A DNA stretch of 64,000 bases from Mytilisepta virgata (lineage: Eukaryota; Mollusca; Bivalvia; Mytilida; Mytilidae): NCBI GenBank assembly GCA_028015205.1, contig CM051508.1, positions 17,936,001 to 18,000,000 of the forward strand, in the 5' to 3' direction. Below the pieces are notes generated by a model. The model had not been told where the DNA came from and did no database searches. It worked only from the letters and a program-made list of their open reading frames with translations. The translations under genes were made by a program, and so were the position numbers. Below are positions 44,719 through 57,160 of this stretch, one piece after another; within the stretch, counting starts at the first letter, position 1; the number at the start of each line of letters is the position of its first letter.

Positions 44719-46250
44719 TATTTGTATATAAGAATAAACCAGTAAAGACGAAAAGAGCCAACCAAATACCTACATCCTTTGGTACACGACACATCACGAA
44801 GGACGCGAACAAACAAGATATAAACTGTGAAATTAACAGCAAGGAACCGGATTTGCTTGTGTAGAAAATACACAACACAAAAGAGAAAAAAACCCTTATT
44901 AAGAATAATACTGAATCAACCTGAATCTTTATGGCTAAAATTATATTTGGTACTAATTGATTGAAACAGAGAAATTCTAGCTCCTGAGATAATTTTTGAT
45001 CTTTACTTCTGGTATCAGAAAACCATGTTATATTAACTTCTGCTTTTTTTCAAAAAGGAAATTACTACAGGCAAAAAGTCAATCGGTACTTGTTATATCT
45101 CTTATAAGGAAAATAACGTCAAGTTTCATAAATATCCGTACGACTAAAATGAGATCTGATTTCCGGTCTTCAGTGCATTTTTTTCATTGTCCTGGAACCA
45201 GTTGCTATCGTAGTCATACAAATGTTTGGGAAACTGGGACTTCATTCCTTAAAATCTAAAATCAGTTTTATTTCATAATAAATTGTCCTGGGCTTTCACC
45301 CAACAACGGCAGAGCCACCTCCAGTAGGACTGAAAGAAAAACAAATAATTAATCGTCAAGTAGAATGTTACATATCAAAATATTTTAGACATACAATATC
45401 TTCAGTTTTCTGGATGTTGGATTCTGAAGTAAAGAATAAAATTATCAATAGAATAGGTCAATGAACGCCATCAAACCAACTCGCATTCCTGATACTCTAA
45501 TTTCGAAGAGACATTGAGCAATGGTGGAATTAAATCGGTTTTATATGTACACAAACAACCTCCCCCTTTATCAATCCTGACCCTCTGTGGTATGATTATA
45601 CAAACAAGGTAGCCGCTAGTTAGAATAATAAAATTATTGATCAGTGCAATAATCATATAGCAGGTCAAAATGTGCACTTTTTAATTGTTAAATCAGATAA
45701 GGAGCTCAAATCTGCTGGTCCGATATAGCAAATTCGTTTAGACTGATTCATGCTTCTAGTAGACTATTTGGAGGGTTTAGTAACCACCCGTTTCCGTTTT
45801 TAAATGCTGCGTAACCACACCAAACTCCGTAAAATGTTACATATCCGTACAAGTACTAATTCCCTATTTTTAAATAATTCTTTTAAAGTTTTCAAATTCT
45901 TTAAATATTTAAGATTATCATGTAATCAGTCGAATCGAAATTGGTATTAATTTTAACATTGCACATTGCCCCCTTTTACCGTAAGTAAATATGAACTCAA
46001 ACTCAAATTATAGCCATAGCTTAGCCAGATTACGTCATAAAAGCAATTCTTCATACTCAAGATGTCAACTCATATTTGTAATTTTACTAGATATACTATA
46101 CAATTAAGCAAAAGCTAGAAGTGACCCAAAGTGCCGTCGGTTGTACCAGTGATCATAAAAGAGTTTTGCCAAATGTTAATCGCCGTTTCGAGTTTGTATC
46201 TCCCTATGCAAATTTCACACAGCGATTAGAAATCGGTAAGTGTAGCGAAG

Positions 46251-46519
46251 GTTTGTTTGTTTGTTTAGTTGAGGTTTTACGCCGTTTTCAGCACATTTGG
46301 CTCTTTCGCGGCGGCCAGTTTTTATTGGTGGAGGAAGCCGGAGTACTCGGAGAGAATCACCGACCTTCGGTAGGAAAATTGGCAATCCTTGTCGATTTAG
46401 ATCGGAGTCGAACACACCCCGCGACACGTGATATTCGAACTCGCAACCTCAGTGTTGACAGGCAAGTGATCACTAGTAGTCATGATGAACTACCTAGACC
46501 ACTCGGCCTCCGAGGCCCC
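46251..46519 (-). repeat. tRNA-derived SINE, copy 4, downstream of the lectin gene
   Basis: On the minus strand it runs from ggggcctcggaggccgagtg through a B-box region (gttcgaatatc) to an aaac-type tail. It lies about 216 bases beyond the lectin stop codon. Confidence 0.88.
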
Positions 46520-46735
46520 TGTATCGTAGGTGTACCGGGGCGAAAGTGAATGTCCAGTTTTCACTCCACAAACTGAGAGTAGGAATATACAAAGTTCCGG
46601 AAGAAAACAAAAATTCAATTTTGCTCCCCAAAAAGCCTTATTCCGTAAAAGATAATACTAGTATACACTGTATCGGGTGATTTTTACCGAAAATGTTTCT
46701 GTCACGAACATTCATCAATTGTTCATGGTTAATAC

Positions 46736-49700
46736 TCACAAATGCTGACAGATGTAATAGGCGTCCTCATCACAAGACTCTGCCTTCCAGTTGTAATGAT
46801 TATCTTTATCGATGTACAGACAATTCTTGTCCTTGTCATTGCTGTGGACAGATACTCCGATCGTACTGAAGTCTATTGGTGTGTTGTCACTGTTCCACAA
46901 CCAATCACCCTCAAGAATTATATCTGATGCGTCTATCCAGAACTTGTCGCCATGGACACCTGAATGAAAATTAGACTTTCTTGAATACATAAAGAGCAGT
47001 CCAAATAGACACCATACGTAATTTCGAATCGTAACTACCACCTCAACAAATCATTTATTATTCTGCATTTGTTATATAAAATACGGTCCTGTTATAAATG
47101 TAATTGAGTTAAGCTTTTAAATAGTGTGTGGAATTGCGAAAAGATAGATCGTTGAGAGTCTTTTCATCCTGTCCAAGATAAGAGAATTTTAGCTAGGTAA
47201 TTTAATTTAAAAGACACTTCTTCACACGCTAAGCGATAAATTTGACGTGTGGTGGATTTAGATAACGCCCAGGGTTCAGGCTTGCCTAACAAACTGAAAA
47301 ATGGCGTCAAAAAGGAGAAGGTGATTGACATGTTTATCTGGTTGCGAATATGATTCAAAACAGTGGTATTCGAAGCGACAGATATATTTTTGAGAATATA
47401 AGAACAAACTCATTAAACCGCACTGAAAAAAAGGAAAAAGCGAAATCTCATCATATTAGAACCGGAAATAAACCAGGTGCTCCGGAAGGGTAATAAGATT
47501 TACCGCTAACTCTGGGTTTTTTTCCTATTTATGTTTTTACAGTATCATGAACTCTAATACTAAATTGTTTGTCCTTTGTTCATTTAGTTTTTAAACGATA
47601 GCCTTTTCCATAAGTTTAAATGTGTTTAGATGGTAAATAAATATAAAAATAAACATATTTATTTTTAGATGGTTTCTAGCGTTGCCTTTTATTGCTAATT
47701 CTGTCGAGGTCATTGCCATTGAATTGTATAGAACATCCGGGACATTTAGAATAACCACGTGATCATTTATGGTTCTGATACCTTAACATTCAATAATAGC
47801 ACTTTTGTTACAATAGATGTGAATTTTTTTCAGAATTGAAAGAAAAATATTCTGTCTTCCAATTTTTGTCTTTGCATGATTTATTGATGCTTCCGACAAA
47901 TTTTTGAATCAGAAGATTATATTTCTTTTGGAAACTCTCAGACCTCGTGGCAGTAATGAAAAAAAATTCTCTTATGATGGTGCGTTGTTATCTATTTCTC
48001 GCGCGATGAATTATTTGTCATAACTAATTACCCATCATATGATATGAACAAGTGTTACGAGAAATTCTTTTATTTGATTGGCCTTGATCTAAACGTCGCT
48101 GTTTTCTGATTGGTTGAAATCTGCGCGGTCATCGTTGAAAGCCACTGTTGCATAGCAACATTTGACGTCACGGAAAAATGAACGTTAAGATTTCACGCGA
48201 GTCGGACGCCGAATCACAAACAAAAAAATATTCCTGAAGAATCATAAGAGAAATAGGTTGAACAACTCGTAAAAATTAGATACCGCTTGATATCAACTCT
48301 CGTTATTTAATTTGGACTTAATGATAAACTCGCCAAAGGCTCGTTTATTATTATATCCAAATTAAACAACTCGATTTGTTATCGAGCGATATCTAATTCT
48401 CACACATTGTGAAAAATATAAATATCATGAATCATAGAAATTTCGATTGTACCATTTGTGGTAAATAGCATTTTTATTCTTTTCTTCTTTTTTTTTCATT
48501 TTATACATTTCAGAGTTAATTAGGTATACACATTTTTATGTTTAATCTTATCGTCATATTTTCAGGTCGAAATATTGCCCAATGTCTTCCTTTGTTTTAC
48601 TTTTCTTTTGTCTTACTTTTCATTTTAAATGTTTATATTTCTACCATTATTTTGGTTTTAAAGAACTAAGATAGAGAAATGAAATGACAATTTAACATAT
48701 CGATAAAATTCGCGAAAAACACCATGAATTGCTTTTATTTCCAATACTATCGGCCAAGTATTAAATAGTTTACCAAACTTAAATATTATTAATAATTTTG
48801 ATTTGATAAATGGCATCAACAGTAGTGTACATTAGAAATAAGATTGTAAGAAACTTACGACTCATCAATGCTTGTAGACTAGCTAATATCTGTCTGTCCT
48901 TTATGATTCCCAATTCTCCATGGAAAGATTGACAGATGGACTAAAACGATAATTGATTGATTGATTGATTGGTCGATAGGTTAATTGATTGAGTGATTGA
49001 TTGGTTGACTGGTTATTTGATTGATTGGGCGATCAGGTGATTGATTGATTGACTGGTTATTTGATTGATTGATTAATCTATCAATCGATCAATTGATTTG
49101 TTAATCTTTACTGGTTATTAGTATGTGAATGTCTGTGCAATAAAATTTTGATGTGGTATGAATTTCAACCTTGCTTTCTGCTAGACCGAATCGCTAAGTA
49201 TGATTTTTAAAGGTTCTAGTTCACGACGTAACAGTCCGCAGCTAGACATGTCAACACATCCAGATACAATCTTCTGACTCCAAGACGGCCATTCATTGCA
49301 TGCTTCATAAATGCTGCATTTTTAAGTGGATACATTTATACAAAAAGAATAATGTTAATGTATGTATAAGATAAGCAAAAACTTTCGAAAATTCTTTGAT
49401 ATCAATTTGGCGGCACTAGATTTGCACATTTCGTCACGACATATCAGTTGTGGTGAAGGCCTTAAATGTTGAAAAACCAAAACAATAATCCAAATCGTTG
49501 AAGAGATATTCAAAAAGGCCAAAAAGATCAAAAAGAAAAAGCCAAAAACAACTCAAGGCACAACTATGTACGAGGGAGCTTACCTCTTAGTTTATACTGT
49601 TAATTTAAAGTATCAATCTCGGGCTGGATACCCTCGAGGACTTTGAGTCGACCAACAGAGTTATCGTGTCATTATTTCAAAATAAAACTTCGCACGTATG

Positions 49701-52700
49701 GTGAATTAATTTTTTTTTTCGGAATCTTGTATTTTCACTGATGACTATTGCATAGGTCGATGCCGCTACTAGTAGTCTGCTTAATTTTCTGGATGTTCAC
49801 AAACCCAGTTTTCAATGGCTTTGTACTCATAAAAGTTTATTTTTATGCTTACAAACGGAAAAGTAAACAATTTGGTAAAAAGGCATGGTATTCTAACAAA
49901 AATTCTTGCATATTAATTTTGAAATTAGATAATTAGATGTGCATATGATGCGTACAGCTTTGACGTCTTTTGGTATGGCAATATCATATCATCTTACGTC
50001 ATTTCAAATATCATACTGTAAATTCGGAAATTATTGCAATGTTTTTATTATTGCGAAAAAGACGACAGGGTTGTAATCGGAATAATTTGAATTCGCATTT
50101 TGGAATTTTTTATATGAATGAAGCGGAATTTTTCTCAATATCGCAAAAATTAAAATCGCATTTTGGTCTAAAATGACAAAATCACAATAATAAATGCACG
50201 CAATAATTTCTGAATTTACAGTATATGATAACATGGAGTTTCTCTTGTTCTAAGTGTCTCCATTTTTTTATATATCTAGCTGTAGCATATCAGGAAGCTA
50301 GCTAGCCTTATTAGCTAATCATTTTAAACGACCGTTGTCTTTTTCTCATGAGTTATCATATATGAGATTTTTTTGTCGTTGGATAATGGATACAAAACTT
50401 TGTAATGTACTTAACGTTGGAGTCATCTCCAATCCAACAGCCTTTTAAAACAGCTTATAAAGTGATATATATATACAGATAAAGCCACTAAAAGAGGTAT
50501 GTCAGACAATATATCTGGAACTGGGTACCAGAAGTATGTCTGGAACTGGGTACCGACTCTTGCTTTAAGGGCTTTCTTCTTTTATTTGTAAGTTATTGTC
50601 ATATCTGTTACAGGTGACTGAAAACTATTTCTTACCGATGCTTCGCCCCATGTGGCCTTGTTATGACTTACAAACCAGCATGATCCTTCTAATGCAACAA
50701 AGTCTCTTGGACAGGCGGCTTCTAACCCGACGACTGCAAAAAAGGCAAAAGGATAAAAAAAAAATCTGCTGGCAATTAGAATATTTAAAGATGAGTCGCA
50801 TATTTTATTATCCTAAAAAAATAACATGATCAGTCGCCACGATGTTTAGCCAAACAGTGAACAATTGAATCACATTGAAGTACTAAATTTCTTGTGTACA
50901 AGAACATGCATGGTGATTACCTTACCTTAGTTTATTATATAATAAATTTCTCAAACTCTTTATATCTCATAGTAATTTGATTGACCTAATACTTTCCACA
51001 GTGTTTTCTTCTGATATCCCGAAGAGTTTGTAAAGTTTAATAGAATTTTCCACAGTACCGCCGAGATCCGGAGCAACTATACTCATAGCATTCTTGTAAA
51101 CGATTACCGGGCATGTTTTAGCCATATCATTCTTGTAAACGACAACCAGGGATGTTTTAGTCATATTATTATTGTAAACGATTACCGGGCAATGTTTTAG
51201 TCATATCATTCTCGCAAATGATTAGCTGGAATATTTTCATCATATCATTCTTGTAAAAGATTACCGGGCATGGTTTAGTCATATTATTATTGTAAACGAT
51301 TACCGGGCATGTTTTAGTCATATCATTCTTGTAAACGATTACCGGATATGTTTCTTGTAAACGATTATCGGACATGTTTTAGTCACATCATTCTTGTAAA
51401 TGATTACCGGACATGTTTTAGTCACATCATTCTTGTAAACGATTACCGGACATGTTTTAGTCATATCATTCTTGTAAACAATTGCCGGTCATGTTTTAGT
51501 CACATCATTCTTGTAAACGATTACCGGACATGTTTTAGTCACATCATTCTTGTAAACGATTACCGGACATGTTTTAGTCACATCATTCTTGTAAATGATC
51601 ACGGGGCATGTTTTAGTCACATCATTCTTGTAAACGATAAACGGGCATGTTTTATTCACATCATTCTTGTAAACGATTACCGGACATGTTTTAGTCACAT
51701 CATTCTTGCTAATGATTAGCTGGAATATTTAAGTCATATCATTCTTGTAAACGATTACCGTGCATGTTTTAGTCATATCATTCTTGTAAACAATTACCGG
51801 ACATGTTTTAGTCATATCATTCTTGTAAACGATTACTGGACATGTTTTAGTCATATCATTCTTGTAAACGATTACCGGACATCTTTTAGTCACATCATTC
51901 TTGTAATCATTACCGGGTAATGTCTTAGTCATATCATTCTTGCTAATGATTAGCTGGAATATTTTAGTCATATCATTCTTGTAAGCGATTACCGGGCATC
52001 CTTTAGTCATATCATTCTTGTAAATGATTACCGGGCATGTTTTAGTCACATCATTCTTGTAAACGATTACCCGGCATGTTTTAGTCACATCATTCTTGTA
52101 AACGATTACCGGACATGTTTTAGTCACATTATTCTTGTTAACTATTTACGGGACATGTTTTAGTCACATCATTCTTGTAAATGATTACCGGGCATGTTTT
52201 AGTCATATCATTCTTGTAAACGATTACCGGACATGTTTTAGTCACATCATTCTTGTAAACGATTACCGGACATGTTTTAGTCACATCATTCTTGTTAACT
52301 ATTACCGGACATGTTTTAGTAACATCATTCTTGTAAACGATTACCGGACATGTTTTAGTCACATCATTCTTGTTAACTATTACCGGACATGTTTTAGTCA
52401 CATCATTCTTGTAAATGATTACCGGGTATGTTTTAGTCATATCATTCTTGTAAACGATTACCGGACATGTTTTAATCATATCATTCTTGTAAACCCTTAC
52501 CGGACATGTTTTAGTAACATCATTCTTGTTAACTATTACCGGGCATGTTTTAGTCATATCATTCTTGTAAACGATTACCGGACATGTTTTAGTCACATCA
52601 TTCTTGCAAATGATTACCGGACATGTTTTAGTCATATCATTCTTGTAAACGATTACCGGACATGTTTTAGTCACATCATTCTTGTAGACGATTACCGGAC

Positions 52701-53238
52701 ATGTTTTAGTCACATCATTTTTGTAAACGATTACCGGACATGTTTTAGTCACATCATTCTTGTAAACGATTACCGGACATGTTTTAGTCACATCATTCTT
52801 GTAAATGATTACCGGACTTGTTTAATCACATCATTCTTGTAAACGATTACCGGACCCAATGCCCATATTTTAGCCAATATACCATTTTGCTGAGATTATT
52901 TTTTTTAACTTTTGGTTGTATAATTCTATGTTACTGGTTTCATGCCCTGTCTTTTGTTTCGATCCCTTATAATGTCTTTTATCGCTTAGGTACTGTTTTT
53001 TATTTTAATTTGTTCTTGTTACGCACTAAGGTAATCATGTATAAACATGAAAAAGGATCATCTGTCCATTAAAAATCAAATCTGGCCAACATAATTTCAC
53101 AGACGAAAGCTATGTGAAATTCTGTTATACAAATAAAATTAAAAGAGTGATGAATTTTAATTTGACTTTAATCCGATTCTTACAAAGACTAAAGAATATA
53201 TTACCTAATATTCCGAGAAGGAACAGTGTTATTGTCAT
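46736..53238 (-). CDS. Secreted single-domain C-type lectin, four exons
   Basis: Exons in coding order: 53205-53238, 50636-50733, 48859-48940, 46736-46959. All introns are GT-AG and phases match, giving 145 aa. Residues 1 to about 17 (MTITLFLLGILVVGLEA) are a signal peptide, split by intron 1 in phase 1. The rest is one long-form C-type lectin domain: the extra N-terminal pair Cys19/Cys30 (CPRDFVALEGSCWF), then TWGEASSICQSFHGELG, FWIDASD, and the core pairs Cys47-Cys142 and Cys118-Cys134 ending YYICQHL. The usual Ca2+/sugar motifs are not kept: no EPN or QPD is seen, and WKA stands where WND is usual. Mannose- or galactose-type binding therefore cannot be assumed. The last codons overlap a possible donor (CATTT|GTGAGT), so a further exon is possible though the domain is complete. 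Intron 1 carries the 39-bp minisatellite. Confidence 0.9.
48000..48405. repeat. Inverted-repeat segment in lectin intron 3
   Basis: aattagataccgcttgatat with atttaatttgga is repeated in reverse as tccaaattaaa and gcgatatctaatt (48276-48400), forming a stem around ctcgccaaaggctcg. Just before it, ctcttatgat (47970) faces atcataagag (48240). Probably one or two small fold-back elements. Confidence 0.6.
48952..49098. repeat. Degenerate (GATT)n microsatellite in lectin intron 2
   Basis: Runs of gattgattgatt broken by ggtcgatagg-type variants. It starts 12 bases upstream, on the coding strand, of the lectin exon at 48859-48940. Confidence 0.9.
50016..50221. repeat. MITE of the Tc1/mariner TA type in lectin intron 2
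   Basis: Inverted ends ctgtaaattcggaaattatt and aataatttctgaatttacag are flanked by TA on both sides. It is 206 bp and non-coding, with aattcgcattttg / aaaatcgcattttgg repeated inside. Confidence 0.82.
51080..52860. repeat. 39-bp minisatellite, about 45 copies, in lectin intron 1
   Basis: The unit contains attcttgtaaacgattaccg and gacatgttttagtcacatc and repeats every 39 bases, with a few shortened units (near 51345 and 51900). Common variants are cacatca/tatatca and cgattaccgg/tgattaccgg, and a minority type (atgattagctggaatatttt) appears at 51218, 51711 and 51944. Because 39 is divisible by three, frames stay open on both strands for hundreds of bases. There are no unique spacers. Confidence 0.97.
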
Positions 53239-53599
53239 ATTCCAGCCGTTCCTAAACACTAATAGAACTGATAAAGTCAAGAATTTCTTTGGTTTAAATC
53301 GTAATACAGGTCATTTATAGCAAGACACCCAAGGTCGTTGTTCAGATAAGAAACTCAGAAAATCGACCACTTTTGGTATTTACCTGTACAAGGACAAATA
53401 TTTTAAGTCATGCAGATCCTAAGGTGTTATCTGGGTTTCCCCTTTGTCCAATTGGTTTTTGGGGCATCATTAAATTTTCAGGAGTGAAATTATTTGTAAT
53501 GATAATCAAAATACCTTGTACCAAGTATAAACTGTGTGTCTAGATCTTGTGCATCAGATTGGTAACATGGAATATTTATGAAATATAATATATGGGGGT

Positions 53600-55162
53600 T
53601 ATATGGGTCATTTTCAAAAAAAGTCCATTTTCCTAACCACCTATGTTAAAAACATATTCAGACATAATGGCATTATTTTTTTGTGTTTAACTAAAAGTCC
53701 GCAATTTTTTCAAATCGGCACATCTACAATGAGAACGATTTTCTCCTTGCAATCCAAAAAAAAATTGATTTTGAAGCTCAATATTGAGCAATTTGCGTGT
53801 GTCCGGACTGAGAGAACCATGTTTGCACATTATTTTTCAATGATTTTTTGTATGTTTTCAAGTCGGCAAAATTATTTTTTTGAATAGCCTATAATTGAAT
53901 TTTAACAAGAAAGTAAAGTCTTGAAGATATTTATATATATGCTCATAAAAAAGTAAATTATGCTGACGTCCATGGAATGGATGTCTGTCCTGTTACCCGT
54001 GCAAAATTTGCAGAGCAATAATTGTTGCCTGCAAATACGGATATCTTCTATGATGAAATCAAAAGTACACAAGTTTTCCAAATTACAACCAAAACAACAG
54101 AACGTTAGAAGAAACGGAAGCGAAGTTATAACTAGAAAAGTAAGTCAAACTGATAGCGTACCCTTTTAAAATGTCTTTCATGTTACCAACAAATTTATAC
54201 ATCACTACACCCATACGTTCTCAAAAGGGTCACTAACTGTTTTGAAACAAAGAACGCTAACTGAAAAAACCATACAGCGATGTAAGGGGTGCTGTTATTT
54301 CGAAATAAACTCAATAAACATATAATTTTGTCCATCCTGTTACTGTCTATCCTGTTACCTTGAATAAAGTAACATGATAGACAGTTTAAGTATTAGAATA
54401 AACAACTATGTATATTTAGACCTGATGAAATACTTGAAAATGAAATGAAACATTTGATATTCCACATATCTTTAAGAAAAAACAAACAATTATGCAAGGG
54501 GAGTTGTTGTTTTGCAATAGAATCAATAAACATATAATTTTGTCTATCCTGTTACTGTCTGTACTGTTGCCCCAACTTGGTAACAGGATAGACAAATTTG
54601 TATATGTAAACCTTCGATGTCCGTTCCTGTTACCATAGAAAAGAGCGTTTTACTAAAATTATATGTAATTAAAGAACTAAGTGTTGGATTGATTCAAAAG
54701 TCCAATATAAGCCGAATATAAGGAAGTGCTTCAGTTGGTTTTGCGTTGATTGTAGCAATTTTTGCAGCAATTGAAAATGTAGTTTTAGATAGTTTTTTCA
54801 GGACGCAATATTAAGTGATATTTTCATCCCTTTAATGCAAAGAAATTAAATATTCTATTATTGTTTTCTGAAGCACCACTAAAGTATCTTTAAGAAACAA
54901 ACAACATGTTTTTCACATTTTCCCTGTTGATAGTAAAAAAATTCTCACAAATGTGGTAACAGGATAGACAAAATTTTGCACCATCAGTCGAAAATGTGTT
55001 AATAATATTTTTATGTTATGTCATTAAGATTGCATATTTGAGTATTTTATTCAAGAAGTATCATATATTTTGCAAGTTTAATAAATATGATGATTCAAGC
55101 AAATTGTTTTTTCTCAATTTTGCAATGTTAAAAATGCACTTTTTTTGAAAATGACCCATATA
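53600..55162. mobile_element. 1.56-kb inverted-repeat element without transposase
   Basis: The ends are tatatgggtcattttcaaaa and ttttgaaaatgacccatata, near-perfect inverted repeats of about 25 bases. The interior repeats tgtctatcctgttac and its complement gtaacaggatagaca at about eight places (54337-54610, 54955) without fixed spacing. No credible transposase frame is present, so it is non-autonomous. The superfamily is unknown to me. Confidence 0.75.
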
Positions 55163-55221
55163 GTTTTCTCCTATTCTTGACTTGTTTAATCGGTGGGATA
55201 AAAACACATAATATCTTTAAC

Positions 55222-55530
55222 CACTTCTCTACGTGGGACTTACCGCCCTTTTGTCTACAATTATTGGAACGATAAACTAGAGAAGTCCCGAAATGACGTC
55301 TATTTAAACAACCTACATAACAACGACATTTTCTTCAGGTTTTTGTCAAAAATCATAGGAGAAACAGATTCTCCTTCAATTTACTCGTGAGTTATGGAAT
55401 TTCTCCACCTCAATAGTTAAATTTTAGATTTTAACACGCTCGCTAAGGGCTCGCGTGTTGAAAATCGAAAATTTAACTATCTCGGGTGGAGAAATTCCAT
55501 AACTAACTCGTACCTGAAGGAGAATCTATA
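55222..55530 (-). repeat. MITE with internal palindrome, copy 2
   Basis: Reverse-orientation copy of the element at 7471-7780. Its inner palindrome is better kept: ggagaatctgt... left of centre and agaatctatat on the right, with ttctccacctcaatagttaa facing ttaactatctcgggtggaga. Confidence 0.75.
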
Positions 55531-55534
55531 TATC

Positions 55535-55872
55535 ATATTTATCTCTAGACAAATGGAACAGACAAACCAATGTCGGACAGTACAGCCCAAATGAGCAAAC
55601 TTAGCGTATTTTTTCCTTTTCGAATAGAAGTAATGCACGAGGATATGGAGTTGTGGTTAACACATGAGCTGGACCTTTATATTCGAGTATTTTATTCTGA
55701 GCGATAACGATGTATGAAATACGAATATAAAGGTCCAGCCCATGTGTTAACCACAACTCCATATCCTCGTGCATTACTTCTATTCGAAAAGGAAAAAATA
55801 CGCTAAGTTTGCTCATTTGGGCTGTACTGTCCGACATTGGTTTGTCTGTTCCATTTGTCTAGAGATAAATAT
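55535..55872. repeat. Near-perfect long hairpin, 151-bp arms
   Basis: The arm 55535-55685 (atatttatctctagacaaat ...) returns in reverse at 55722-55872 (... atttgtctagagataaatat) around a 36-base loop. I saw one mismatch in 151 bases (gagctgg against ccagccc). It follows the MITE at 55222-55530 by a few bases. Open frames across it are mirror artefacts. Confidence 0.93.
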
Positions 55873-56591
55873 GCTGTAATCTGTCATTTTAAGATCAAAC
55901 GTGTATTTTCAATAAAACTCTTTTCATAAGGTAACAATTTGCACTGTCAACTTATGTAATAGATCATTTAGACAAGAAAAATTAATAAAACATGATTCAC
56001 ACAGTTACCGGTAACCGTCAAGTCGTTCAAATATCAAGATGACGCAGCCTAAGTAAATGTGTATTGCAATTTACATCATTGTCATAATTATTGTTGTATA
56101 CAACTATTGTGGTTGTGTCACATGATTTCTTTCTAAAGGTAAACCATTTCTGTTGAAAAAAGATATTATTCTTGTTGACGCTTACGTAATTCGACGATGT
56201 CAACTATGTTCAGTTTTTAGATTGAAATCACCACTTTGTCAATTTTATTCTGTTCTTGGACAAGAGTTTCGACTTGCTCGCGATTGATATTGTTCATTTT
56301 CGGATTTAAACAATATTATCCAGATGTGTATAGAAAAAGGGCATGATGGTTACTGTTTACAAATGATTCTATTCATCCTAAACTCTTGATCTCAAATTTC
56401 CGAATATCTCATAATAATTTGATAGACCAGAGATAATACTTTGCAACTAGTTAACATCGCATTTCTCGAAATTCTCTTATTTCAAATTATTTTTGATGAT
56501 CTGTTCGACTTTCAGATAACCAGAAGTTTTTGACCAGTTTTTTTTTCCAAGTATATTCGAGAACGGAAGCAACAAAACCCATATCACTCTT

Positions 56592-57160
56592 AGGGAGCAA
56601 CCATTTTATTTTTATGGTGAGGCTAGGATCAAATTTGAAATAAAAAGGCAGGACCAGGATATTTGCAAAACAAGAGGCTCCCAAGAGCCTGAATCGCTCA
56701 CCTGTTATAACTTGAGTAGATCTTGCATCAAAATGATTATTTTTGCTATTTAATGTATACAGTCCCAATTTTCTCCTTAATATTGACCTGTACACCTAAA
56801 AAAAAATGTAGAAACCTGAACCCAAATAGATATGGTTGCTAGGGACTTTTTCATCGGTTGCTATGAACTTTTTCAATGACATTGACTCTTGACCTTCCAT
56901 TTTGACTTCAACAGGTAATTGTAGGGTTCTGAACCTAAATATATCTGGTTGCTAGGGACTTTTCCATCGGTTGCTATGGATTTTTTTAATGATTTTGACC
57001 CTTGAGCCTCCATATTGACTTGTATAGCTAAATTATAAGTCCTTAACCCAAATATATATGGTTGCCCGGGCCTTTTCATCAGTTGCTATGGACTTTTTCA
57101 ATGACCTTGACTCTTGATCCTCCATTTTACTTGTACAGCTTCCATTTAATTTATTTCAAG
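56592..57160 (-). repeat. MITE fragment interrupted by a pearl/HINE-like end
   Basis: 56592-56670 (gggagcaaccattttatttt, aaaaaggcaggaccaggata) is part of the MITE type seen complete at 38024-38305. It breaks off at aagaggctcccaagagcctg, which on the minus strand is the hairpin end gcgattcaggctcttgggag then cctcttg. Next come three units of about 112 bp with tggttgctagggactttttc. The other end of the element was not found. Confidence 0.6.

Larger units (their letters stand above)
42804..46735. other. Region between the Cys-rich gene and the lectin gene (convergent 3' ends)
   Basis: It holds the Tc1-like transposon (43178-44718) and SINE copy 4 (46251-46519). In 44720-46250 I see no gene or named repeat. 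A frame at 46121-46230 ends at a donor-like cggtaagtg but could not be joined to other exons. Confidence 0.6.

Noticed and set aside
46121..46549. 142-aa open frame
   Set aside because: Most of it is the antisense of SINE copy 4. The first 35 codons end at a donor-like site but have no partner exon or recognisable domain.
51348..52842. Long open frames on both strands encoding 13-residue repeats (VNDYRTCFSHIIL; KNDVTKTCPVIVY)
   Set aside because: They follow from a 39-bp unit divisible by three without stop codons. They lie in a lectin intron, and frames break wherever a unit is shortened.
51080..52860. CRISPR-like repeat array
   Set aside because: Units are contiguous with no unique spacers and the context is an animal intron; it is a minisatellite.
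55601..55837. 78-aa minus-strand frame
   Set aside because: It spans the loop of a perfect hairpin, so it reads the same arm twice; no protein features.
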